Shown here: positions 1 through 6,697 of the stretch, piece after piece | Numbering within the stretch: the first letter of the stretch is position 1 | Layout of the letters: the number at the start of each line of letters is the position of its first letter | The notes under the pieces: generated by a model | What the model was told of the DNA's origin: nothing | Seen by the model: the letters and a program-made list of their open reading frames with translations, nothing else | The model's database searches: none | Source: Pseudaquidulcibacter sp964443435 | GTDB taxonomy: Bacteria; Pseudomonadota; Alphaproteobacteria; Caulobacterales; Aquidulcibacteraceae | Direction of reading: 5' to 3' | DNA: 64,000 bases | Assembly: GCA_964443435.1 (NCBI GenBank) | Contig: CAYUCW010000004.1 | Span: 1-64,000 of the forward strand | Position numbers and translations under genes: made by a program

Positions 1-296
1 TGGTGCGGGTGGCCGGACTTGAACCGGCACGGGGTTGCCCCCAACGGATTTTCTTACCACTTCGACTTTCGCCGCCGATAAACGTTCGTGGTCTGGACTA
101 TCCCTTCACCATACTCTTTGACAGAGGTTAGGTGCTGCCCGTCTAGTCTCTACACCTTCCATCGCGTTTCCACTTTGGCTTGGCTCGGGATTGCCATTTA
201 AGGTTTCCCCGAATTTGAGCAGTTCTACTCTCTAAGTTTCCTTAAAGGCACTCAATTTCTATAAGTCCGGTGCGTCTACCATTTCGCCACACCCGC
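1..296 (-). tRNA. tRNA-Leu(UAA), interrupted by a group I intron
   Basis: Read on the minus strand, the 5' exon (296 to 263) starts GCGGGTG and the 3' exon (52 to 1) ends CACCCGCACCA, so the acceptor stem closes and the CCA end is encoded. The exons total 86 nt. They carry the leucine D-arm (TGGTAGACGC), a long variable arm (GGGGGCAACCCC) and a T-loop GGTTCAAGTCC. Joining the exons gives the anticodon loop CTTAAAA, anticodon UAA, which reads UUA/UUG. The interruption lies between U34 and A35. The anticodon stem keeps four pairs with a C27/U43 mismatch at its top. The tRNA would work only after splicing. Confidence is high because both exons fold as one class II tRNA and the insert has group I core motifs. 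Confidence 0.95.
53..262 (-). ncRNA. Group I self-splicing intron in tRNA-Leu
   Basis: A 210-nt insert lies in the anticodon loop. The 5' splice site follows U34 (262 is the first intron base) and the intron ends in G at 53, the omega-G typical of group I introns. An internal guide GAGU just downstream can pair with exon ACUU, with the standard U.G wobble at the splice site. Core motifs are visible on the minus strand: a Q-like segment ATGGCAATCCCGAGCC, an R/P7-like GTGTAGAGACTAGACGG, and an S-like AAGGGATAGTCCA. Size and motifs resemble the small group IC3 introns of bacterial tRNA genes. There is no room for a homing endonuclease ORF. Confidence 0.93.
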
Positions 297-384
297 ATAA
301 CGAAATTGCTTATAGTTATTAGATTTATATTGTCGAGTATGAAATGCAGGTTATTTTCACAAAATATGACATAAATTACATAAT

Positions 385-1626
385 TTAATTCGTATTATTT
401 TTTTCGATTAATTCAATTTTTGCCGATAATTCTTGAATGGCTTTGATAATTGGCGCAATAAATTCTGTATAACCAATGGTTTTAACATCTGCACCGCCAT
501 TTTTGGCATGATCTTGAAAGCCACCAAAATCAATATTTTGCGCATTTAAAATGCTTTCAACTTCTTGGGCGATGAAACCATGATGATAGCGATTTCGCTT
601 TTTGCTTCCATCTTTTTTATTAAAATAGTCTTCGCGTAAATCCCATTTAAAATCAACGGGCCTTAGGGCTTTGATAAATTCAAGGCCAAGATTAGTATCC
701 CTTATATCGGCCTTATCACGGACATCTGATCTATCTTGTACCGCGCCATAGGCATAAACACTGGTGCCGCTTGCGCCCAATTGGATTTGATTAGAATTTG
801 AAACCCTTGAATCATTACCTATGCCAATTGAACCCGTAAACCCTGTATTTAGATTACCATTAATTTGATATTTTAAGGCATTATGACCAAGCGCTATATT
901 TTGATTTTCTATATTGCCTTCAAGCGCATTATTGCCAATCGCGATATTCATATTCGGATTTTGAAAATCAATGCCAAGAATATTTATCCGTGCGGTTTGG
1001 CTATTTATACTAAGACTTGTTTGCCATAAACTCCCATCACTCGAAGTTTTAATTGAAAAATCATTATTACCATTAAGACCAAATTCGGCGCGCCCCGACC
1101 AATTATCCTGCATAAGAATTGCAGCCTTTTTTGTAGTTTCTTCTTTATTAAGTGTAAGAATAATGTCGCCATTTCCCGATTCAGACGCATACTTTGCACT
1201 TAATAATGCGCTATTAAGTTTTGCGGATAAAGGATTATTAGTATCGTTTTGTGTACCTATACTAAGTGAATCAAGGCCTTCTATACTGCCAAGTTTTAAA
1301 TCTGTCCAAATTATTCCATTAAAATAGATAAATTTTGAATTTGTTTTATCAAAAGCAATAAAGCCAATTTTTGGCATATAATATTCATAACCAAGATTTA
1401 TAAAGGCCGCGATTTGACCTGCTTTTCCTTGCCATGCACCGCTTGGATTATTGCCAATAATAAACCTATCGCCTTCACTTGGGTTTAAAGGCGGCGCGTT
1501 TAAAATTTCCGCACTAAGCATTATTATATTATCAAGCCGAGTGAGCGATGAGTTAAGACTTACATGTTTTTGGGTTTGGCTATTTTGCAAATATTGCAAA
1601 CCAAGATGAATAGAATTATCGGGCAT
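385..1626 (-). CDS. Tail-fibre-like protein: DUF2793 N-terminus plus peptidase S74 chaperone
   Basis: A 413-residue protein. Residues 1 to about 110 match the DUF2793 pattern (LQNSQTQKHVSLN, then GDRFIIG, GAWQGKAGQIAAF, KIGFIAF), known from phage and gene-transfer-agent fibre proteins of alphaproteobacteria. The middle is a beta-rich, repeat-like stalk (IAIGNNAL, IALGHNAL, IGIGNDSRV). Residues about 280-413 look like the intramolecular chaperone domain of peptidase S74. Ser300 and Lys305 have the five-residue spacing of the self-cleaving dyad, followed by FIKALRPVDFKW and GFIAQEV. Such domains trimerise the fibre and then cut themselves off. The start has a clear AAAGGAG site. No capsid, portal or tail gene lies nearby, so this is an orphan fibre: a distal GTA fibre locus or a phage remnant. 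Confidence 0.85.
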   Translation of the reverse strand: MPDNSIHLGLQYLQNSQTQKHVSLNSSLTRLDNIIMLSAEILNAPPLNPSEGDRFIIGNNPSGAWQGKAGQIAAFINLGYEYYMPKIGFIAFDKTNSKFIYFNGIIWTDLKLGSIEGLDSLSIGTQNDTNNPLSAKLNSALLSAKYASESGNGDIILTLNKEETTKKAAILMQDNWSGRAEFGLNGNNDFSIKTSSDGSLWQTSLSINSQTARINILGIDFQNPNMNIAIGNNALEGNIENQNIALGHNALKYQINGNLNTGFTGSIGIGNDSRVSNSNQIQLGASGTSVYAYGAVQDRSDVRDKADIRDTNLGLEFIKALRPVDFKWDLREDYFNKKDGSKKRNRYHHGFIAQEVESILNAQNIDFGGFQDHAKNGGADVKTIGYTEFIAPIIKAIQELSAKIELIEKNNTN

Positions 1627-1675
1627 AAAAACTCCTTTATGCCGATTGTATTATTAGTATAAAACTATTGGATAA

Positions 1676-2422
1676 TTATGAAACTATTGGTGCAAGTCCC
1701 AAAGACTTCACAAGCTCGGTTACTTCAATAACGCCTTCATTTAAAAGGGTTTCATCCGTGCCGCGCACGACTAATTGTGCACCAAAACCTTCGGGTCTAA
1801 ACCATGGATAAGAGCCGAAACTTAGGGCGGGATATTTTTTTGCAATCTCACCAAGTTTTATAGCTACATCGCCTTCTTTAAGGCCTTCGGCCGCAATAGT
1901 TTTGGCAATTACAATTTTGCCAGTCTTTAGGCGCGGTGCAATATCTTCAAGCATAGCGCGCATAATATGCGGCACACCTGCCATTGTGAAAACATTTTCG
2001 GTTTGAAAGCCTGGGGCAAAAGATACAGGATTATTAATCAAGCTTGCGCCATCGGGAATTCTTGCCATTCTTTTTCGGGATTCGGTTAATTCTTCTGGCT
2101 TATATTTTTTCAATAATTCGGCTATTGCGTCTGCCCTTTCCGAAATACCAAGCCCAAAGCTTTCGGCAATACAATCGGCAGTAATATCGTCATGAGTTGG
2201 CCCAATTCCGCCCGTAGTGAAGACATAAGTAAATTTATTGCTCAAGGCTTTTACAGCGGCTATAATTTCATCTTTCTCATCGGGAACAACCCTAATTTCT
2301 TTGACCGAAATACCAAACGGTGCAAGAAAACAAGCAATAGTATTTGAATTTGAGTCCAAAGTGCGACCAGATAATATTTCGTCGCCAATCACTAAAATCG
2401 CAGCTGTAATACTTATTTCCAT
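1676..2422 (-). CDS. CinA-like molybdopterin-binding-fold protein
   Basis: A 248-residue protein of the MoaB/MoeA-fold family annotated as competence/damage-inducible protein A. The N-terminus has ILVIGDEILSGRTLDSN, and residues about 68-80 hold the conserved TTGGIGPTHDDIT loop, which binds the nucleotide or pterin-like ligand in the family. Only the first CinA domain is present. The C-terminal nicotinamide-nucleotide amidase domain of full-length CinA (about 400 aa) is absent, as in the short alphaproteobacterial paralogues. A GAGG ribosome site lies 8 nt before the ATG. It is divergent from map. Substrate and role in this organism are unknown; ADP-ribose pyrophosphatase-like activity is one family precedent. 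Confidence 0.85.
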   Translation of the reverse strand: MEISITAAILVIGDEILSGRTLDSNSNTIACFLAPFGISVKEIRVVPDEKDEIIAAVKALSNKFTYVFTTGGIGPTHDDITADCIAESFGLGISERADAIAELLKKYKPEELTESRKRMARIPDGASLINNPVSFAPGFQTENVFTMAGVPHIMRAMLEDIAPRLKTGKIVIAKTIAAEGLKEGDVAIKLGEIAKKYPALSFGSYPWFRPEGFGAQLVVRGTDETLLNEGVIEVTELVKSLGLAPIVS

Positions 2423-2528
2423 GTGAATTCCTCGATTAAAACAGTTTTCATAATCCGCTTCTTCTTGTTTTGCTTGTCTAATAATGTTATTTTTGAACTA
2501 TATTATTATCAAAGGCAATAAAACAAAT

Positions 2529-3374
2529 ATGTATATATCAGCAGATGAAGCACCAGTTGGAAAAAGCACTAACCAAATAAAAATTCATGGCGAAGCAGGA
2601 TTCCAAGGCATGCGAATTGCTGGAAAAGCTGCGGCCGAAGTTTTGGATATGCTTATACCTTTTGTTGTTCCTGGGGTATCTACTGAAAGACTTGATACTT
2701 TAGCGCGCGAATATATTCTTGATCATGGCTGGATACCGGCTTGTATTGGTTATAGAGGTTATAAGCACACAACTTGTATTTCGGTTAATCATGTAATCTG
2801 CCACGGCATACCATCTGATAAAACCCTTAAAAATGGCGACATAGCCAATATTGATGTCACCGTAATCATTGACGGCTGGTTTGGCGATACTTCAAGAATG
2901 TATAGTGTTGGTGAAGTTCCGCGCAAAGCCGAACGCCTTATGGATATTACTTGGGAATGCTTACAAAGAGGGCTTAAGGCAGCAGCAGAGCCAAATGCAA
3001 CACTTGGCGATATTGGCTATGCGATACAATCTTATGCCGAAGCCGAAAGATGTTCGGTTGTTCGTGATTTTTGTGGTCATGGACTTGGCACTGTGTTTCA
3101 CGATGCCCCAAATATCATGCATTATGGTAAAAAAGGTGAAGGCGCAAAACTTAAGCCCGGAATGTTCTTTACCATAGAGCCTATGATAAACTTGGGCAAA
3201 TGGCATGCAACCATACTTCCTGATGGCTGGACTGCGGTTACAAAAGATAGATCTTTATCGGCACAATTTGAACATTCAATTGGTGTTACCGAAAATGGCA
3301 TAGAGATTTTCACCCTAAGCCCTAAAGGAATACACACTCCACATAATACCGAATTAAAGGCATATTTGGGATAA
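2529..3374 (+). CDS. map: Type I methionine aminopeptidase
   Basis: A 281-residue cytoplasmic enzyme that removes the initiator methionine from nascent proteins. The five metal ligands can be placed: Asp in NIDVTVI, Asp in GWFGDTSRMY, His in CGHGLGTVFH, Glu in FTIEPMI and Glu in FEHSIGV. The frame is open to an ATG at 2484, but that one has no ribosome site. The ATG at 2529 has AAAGG upstream and gives a normal family length. The stop codon abuts the start of radC (TAA at 3372-3374, ATG at 3375), so the two are probably co-transcribed and translationally coupled. Confidence 0.95.
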   Translation: MYISADEAPVGKSTNQIKIHGEAGFQGMRIAGKAAAEVLDMLIPFVVPGVSTERLDTLAREYILDHGWIPACIGYRGYKHTTCISVNHVICHGIPSDKTLKNGDIANIDVTVIIDGWFGDTSRMYSVGEVPRKAERLMDITWECLQRGLKAAAEPNATLGDIGYAIQSYAEAERCSVVRDFCGHGLGTVFHDAPNIMHYGKKGEGAKLKPGMFFTIEPMINLGKWHATILPDGWTAVTKDRSLSAQFEHSIGVTENGIEIFTLSPKGIHTPHNTELKAYLG

Positions 3375-4049
3375 ATGGAAAACCAAAATTCTGGTCATCG
3401 CGAACGATTAAGAAATAGATTTGTTAAAACTGGACATGAAAGTTTTGCAGACCATGAATTATTAGAACTTTTATTATTTGGTGTAATTTTAAGGCGCGAT
3501 GCAAAACCAATTGCCAAGGCACTTTTGGCAAGATTTGGCGATTTATCAGGGGTTATTGGCGCACCCATCGAAAACCTTAAACAAATTGATGGGGTTGGTG
3601 AAACCATAGCAATTCACATAAAAGCCATTCATAGCTTAATGGTACGTTCTGAAAAGGCCGAGCTTTCAAAGAATCCAATTTTGGGTGATTGGTCAACGCT
3701 TTTAAATTATCTTCGCCTTGATTTACAACATGAGCCAAGAGAAAAGTTTAGAGTAATTTTTCTTGATAAAAAACTTAGGCTTATTTCAGATGAGCAATTA
3801 TGGGACGGCACAATTGACCATGCCCCTGTATATCCCCGTGAAATCGCCAGACGCAGCCTAGAACTTAGTGCAAAATCCGTAATTCTTGTTCATAATCACC
3901 CTTCAGGCGACCCGAAAGCAAGCACACAAGATATTGCCATGACAAGAAAAATCATTGCCGCACTTGCGCCAATTGAAGTGAATGTAATCGATCATTTAAT
4001 CGTTGGGCTTGAAGGTACGAATAGTATGAAAGCTTTGGGCCTTTTTTAA
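3375..4049 (+). CDS. radC: RadC-family JAB/MPN protein
   Basis: A 224-residue protein. The N-terminal half is a helix-hairpin-helix-like region (residues about 40-80, LKQIDGVGETIAIHIK) that would contact DNA. The C-terminal half is a JAB/MPN domain with the zinc motif HNHPSGDPKAS followed by a downstream Asp. Despite the name, RadC proteins have no settled repair function; the domain resembles deubiquitinase-type metalloproteases. The gene begins directly after the map stop codon, as is common in alphaproteobacteria. Confidence 0.92.
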   Translation: MENQNSGHRERLRNRFVKTGHESFADHELLELLLFGVILRRDAKPIAKALLARFGDLSGVIGAPIENLKQIDGVGETIAIHIKAIHSLMVRSEKAELSKNPILGDWSTLLNYLRLDLQHEPREKFRVIFLDKKLRLISDEQLWDGTIDHAPVYPREIARRSLELSAKSVILVHNHPSGDPKASTQDIAMTRKIIAALAPIEVNVIDHLIVGLEGTNSMKALGLF

Positions 4050-4103
4050 AAGCTTGTATTAAAAGTTTGACTTTGAATTATTATTGGCTAAAACGCCCCC
4101 AAT

Positions 4104-4258
4104 CTCTGGGGAGTAGCCGCACTTTTTAAGTGGCTTATGTCAACATACTTGGTTCGATAGAATTATGGCATAGGCGGAATTTTTTTGGCAAGACCATTGA
4201 CTATAACGGCTCCGATTGGCTGGGGACTCGTTATGGTTAATCGTGTCTTCCGGCCAAA
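4104..4258 (+). promoter_or_regulatory. yybP-ykoY manganese riboswitch
   Basis: The leader of the next gene contains the conserved yybP-ykoY segments in order: GGGGAGTAGCCG at about 4108, GGCAAGACC at about 4186 and CCGGCCAAAG at about 4250 closing the base stem with CTCTGG. In the family, the L1 and L3 loops bind Mn2+ and switch on downstream exporter genes. The following gene is a UPF0016 manganese exporter, exactly the expected partner. The aptamer ends about 15 nt before the start codon, so control is more likely translational than by termination; no terminator hairpin with a T-run is seen. Confidence 0.93.
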
Positions 4259-4273
4259 GAAAAAGAGTTTATT

Positions 4274-4852
4274 ATGGAATCTATTTTTGTTTCAACCGGT
4301 ATCGTTGCCCTTGCCGAAATCGGCGATAAAACACAGCTTTTGGCATTTTTGCTTGCCGCGCGCTTTAAAAAGCCAATACCAATTATTCTAGGCATTTTAT
4401 TTGCCACTATTTTAAATCACGGATTTGCAGGTGCAATTGGGGCATTTATTGTTAAGATTTTAAACCCTGAAATTTTAAGATGGATACTTGGCTTCTCATT
4501 CATTGCAATGGCGGCATGGACACTTATTCCCGATAAAATTGATGAAGAAGAAGCCAATATTGCTACTAAATTTGGGGTATTTGGTGCAACGCTAATTGCC
4601 TTTTTCTTTGCGGAAATGGGCGATAAAACCCAAATAGCAACAATTGCAATGGCGGCGAAATTTCCAGATCCAATTCTTGTCGTAATTGGAACGACACTTG
4701 GAATGTTAATTGCCGATGTGCCTGCGGTTTTTGTAGGCGATAAATTTTCAAGCAAAATATCAATGAAATTAGTGCGCACAATTGCCGCCATAGTTTTTGC
4801 AATTCTTGGATTAATGACGCTTTTGGGGATAGGTGAGAAACTTGGACTTTAA
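4274..4852 (+). CDS. Manganese exporter, UPF0016 (TMEM165/GDT1) family
   Basis: A 192-residue inner-membrane protein with six predicted membrane segments arranged as two homologous halves. Each half has the signature E-x-G-D-K-T: EIGDKTQL near residue 15 and EMGDKTQI near residue 115, which form the cation site of the family. Family members (MneA of Vibrio, MntX of Neisseria-type systems, TMEM165) move Mn2+ or Ca2+ across membranes. The Mn riboswitch directly upstream makes manganese export the likely job here. The ATG at 4274 has an AAGAG site. The gene is alone between radC and the first assembly gap. Confidence 0.93.
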   Translation: MESIFVSTGIVALAEIGDKTQLLAFLLAARFKKPIPIILGILFATILNHGFAGAIGAFIVKILNPEILRWILGFSFIAMAAWTLIPDKIDEEEANIATKFGVFGATLIAFFFAEMGDKTQIATIAMAAKFPDPILVVIGTTLGMLIADVPAVFVGDKFSSKISMKLVRTIAAIVFAILGLMTLLGIGEKLGL

Positions 4853-4881
4853 AAACATTGGTTGAAATTGTTATTTATAAG

Positions 4882-4936
4882 CCAATAATTCTTGCCCAAT
4901 TGCCTTGTTTGGTTTAGTTGGAACGAAAAATATTAT
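4882..4936. repeat. 55-nt contig-end duplicate, left copy
   Basis: These 55 nt (starting CCAATAATTCTTGCC) are identical to 5037-5091 on the other side of the N-run. This is what remains when two contigs sharing one k-mer end are scaffolded without merging. Confidence 0.95.
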
Positions 4937-5036
4937 NNNNNNNNNNNNNNNNNNNNNNNNNNNNNNNNNNNNNNNNNNNNNNNNNNNNNNNNNNNNNNNN
5001 NNNNNNNNNNNNNNNNNNNNNNNNNNNNNNNNNNNN
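4937..5036. other. Assembly gap, 100 N
   Basis: Exactly 100 unknown bases, a default gap size, between two identical 55-nt ends. The real sequence most likely has no gap: one copy of the 55 nt joins the Mn exporter region to purB. Confidence 0.97.
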
Positions 5037-5091
5037 CCAATAATTCTTGCCCAATTGCCTTGTTTGGTTTAGTTGGAACGAAAAATATTAT
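5037..5091. repeat. 55-nt contig-end duplicate, right copy
   Basis: Second copy of the 55 nt at 4882-4936. It ends 13 nt before the purB start and probably carries the purB promoter region, so it is genuine sequence that is present once in the genome. Confidence 0.95.
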
Positions 5092-5104
5092 CTAAGGCAA
5101 AATT

Positions 5105-6424
5105 ATGATACCTCGTTACTCCCGCCCTGAAATGGTTTCTATCTGGTCACAGGAAACAAAGTTTAGAATTTGGTTTGAAATAGAAGCTCATGCTACTAAT
5201 AAGCTTGCAGAGCTTGGGGTGGTGCCACTTGAGGCCGCAAAGAATATTTGGGAAAAAGGCAGTGCAGCAGTTTTTGACGTTGCCAAGATTGATGCAATCG
5301 AAGCCGAAGTAAAACATGACGTTATTGCTTTTCTAACTCATTTGGCGGAATTTATTGGCGATGATAGCCGTTTTGTACATCAAGGTTTAACTTCTTCTGA
5401 TGTTCTTGATACTTGCCTTGCGGTACAATTAAACCGCGCATCGGATATATTATTGGCAGGGGTTGATAGATTGCTTGCGGCTTTGAAAAAGCGCGCCTTA
5501 GAGCATAAATATACAATCCGTATTGGTCGCTCACACGGTATCCATGCCGAGCCGACTACATTTGGTCTTACACTTGCGCGTTTTTATGCCGAGTTTAGCC
5601 GTGGTAAAGAGCGTTTAATCGCGGCCCAAAAAGAAATCGCAACTTGCGCAATTTCGGGTGCGGTTGGAACATTTGCGCAAATTAATCCATTAGTTGAAGA
5701 ACATGTTGCCGAAAAACTTGGTCTAAAGCCTGAGCCTATTTCAACCCAAGTAATTCCGCGTGATAGGCATGCGGCTTATTTCTGTGCCCTTGCGGTTGTG
5801 GCTTCAAGCATTGAAAATCTTGCGATTGAAATCCGCCATATGCAGCGTACCGAAGTTTTAGAAGCCGAAGAATTCTTTAGCAAAGGTCAAAAAGGTTCAA
5901 GCGCAATGCCGCATAAACGTAACCCTGTATTGACTGAAAACCTTACTGGTCTTGCGCGTCTTGTTCGCTCTGCGGCGGTTCCTGCACTTGAAAATGTGGC
6001 ACTTTGGCATGAGCGCGACATTTCGCATAGCTCGGTTGAGCGCGGAATTGCCCCTGATGCAACTATCACCCTTGATTTTGCATTAAATCGTTTGGCAAAT
6101 GTAATTGAAAATCTACTTGTCTATCCTGAGAATATGAAAGCGAATTTGGACCTATTGGGTGGATTGCATAATTCGCAAAACGTATTGCTTGCGCTTACGC
6201 AAAAAGGCGTAATGCGCGAAGATGCCTATCGCTTGGTGCAACGTAATGCGATGGAAGTATGGAATTTGCGCGGCTCACGTCCTGCAGATGCTTTAATTTC
6301 ACGCTTGAAAAAAGATCCAGACGTAAATTCACGCTTGACTGATACTGAACTTGAAGGCTTATTTGATGATAGCAAGCATTTAAAAAATATTGATGTATCA
6401 TTCAAACGCGTATTCGGAGAATAA
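5105..6424 (+). CDS. purB: Adenylosuccinate lyase
   Basis: A 439-residue homotetrameric enzyme of purine synthesis. It splits SAICAR to AICAR plus fumarate and adenylosuccinate to AMP plus fumarate. The fumarase/aspartase superfamily signature GSSAMPHKRNP is at residues about 262-272, with the catalytic Ser in its flexible loop. TSSDVLDTC near residue 94 and GRSHGIHAEPT near residue 140 supply substrate and general-acid residues. The length is typical of the short bacterial form. The reading frame begins just after the first assembly gap and appears complete, with AAGG before the ATG. bolA follows after 3 nt. Confidence 0.97.
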   Translation: MIPRYSRPEMVSIWSQETKFRIWFEIEAHATNKLAELGVVPLEAAKNIWEKGSAAVFDVAKIDAIEAEVKHDVIAFLTHLAEFIGDDSRFVHQGLTSSDVLDTCLAVQLNRASDILLAGVDRLLAALKKRALEHKYTIRIGRSHGIHAEPTTFGLTLARFYAEFSRGKERLIAAQKEIATCAISGAVGTFAQINPLVEEHVAEKLGLKPEPISTQVIPRDRHAAYFCALAVVASSIENLAIEIRHMQRTEVLEAEEFFSKGQKGSSAMPHKRNPVLTENLTGLARLVRSAAVPALENVALWHERDISHSSVERGIAPDATITLDFALNRLANVIENLLVYPENMKANLDLLGGLHNSQNVLLALTQKGVMREDAYRLVQRNAMEVWNLRGSRPADALISRLKKDPDVNSRLTDTELEGLFDDSKHLKNIDVSFKRVFGE

Positions 6425-6427
6425 ACT

Positions 6428-6658
6428 ATGCCAATGGAAGCAAGCGAAATTGAAGGCATGATTAAAACCGCCTTCCCTGATGCAGATATAGAAATTATCG
6501 ATTTGGCCGGTGATGGCGATCATTATAAAGCTATTATTGCTTCTTCGGCTTTTGAAGGTAAATCAAGAGTGGCACAGCATCAAATGGTCTATGCCGCGCT
6601 GAAGGGTAATATGGGCGGCGTTCTTCACGCCCTCGCGCTTGAAACTAAAATAAAATAG
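6428..6658 (+). CDS. BolA-family protein
   Basis: A 76-residue BolA-like protein with the class II KH-like fold. It has IEIIDLAGDGDHYKAII, with a His in the position used for [2Fe-2S] binding with monothiol glutaredoxin, then FEGKSRVAQHQMVYAAL. Family members partner with Grx4-type glutaredoxins in iron sensing and Fe-S trafficking. The short length and the sequence fit the BolA-like/IbaG-type proteins that in many alphaproteobacteria sit beside grxD. Here the glutaredoxin gene is not adjacent, and the neighbour is purB, 3 nt upstream, so the two are probably co-transcribed. Confidence 0.93.
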   Translation: MPMEASEIEGMIKTAFPDADIEIIDLAGDGDHYKAIIASSAFEGKSRVAQHQMVYAALKGNMGGVLHALALETKIK

Positions 6659-6669
6659 AAACAAACAAT

Positions 6670-6693
6670 AAAGCCCTGAAATTTCAGGGCTTT
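6670..6693. terminator. Bidirectional terminator between bolA and maeB
   Basis: A perfect 24-nt palindrome (AAAGCCCTGAAA and its complement), AT-rich at both ends, sits between two convergent genes and can end transcripts from both. Confidence 0.85.
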
Positions 6694-6697
6694 AATT

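Noticed and set aside
1..296. tmRNA or another structured RNA at the left edge
   Set aside because: The two ends form a class II tRNA-Leu when the 210-nt group I core is removed; no tag-peptide frame.
385..1626. Prophage at the left end
   Set aside because: Only one fibre gene is present; neighbours are ordinary housekeeping genes, and no integrase, repressor, capsid or lysis gene is seen.
4185..4391. 68-residue open frame across the riboswitch
   Set aside because: It overlaps the conserved yybP-ykoY aptamer and the true exporter gene in another frame, with no family resemblance.
4882..5095. 55-nt direct repeats around N-runs (also 49172-49381) as attachment sites or insertion-sequence target duplications
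   Set aside because: Both pairs are exactly 55 nt and flank exactly 100 Ns, and the second pair collapses to an intact reading frame; assembly artefact explains all of it. Reading frames made of X across the gap are meaningless.
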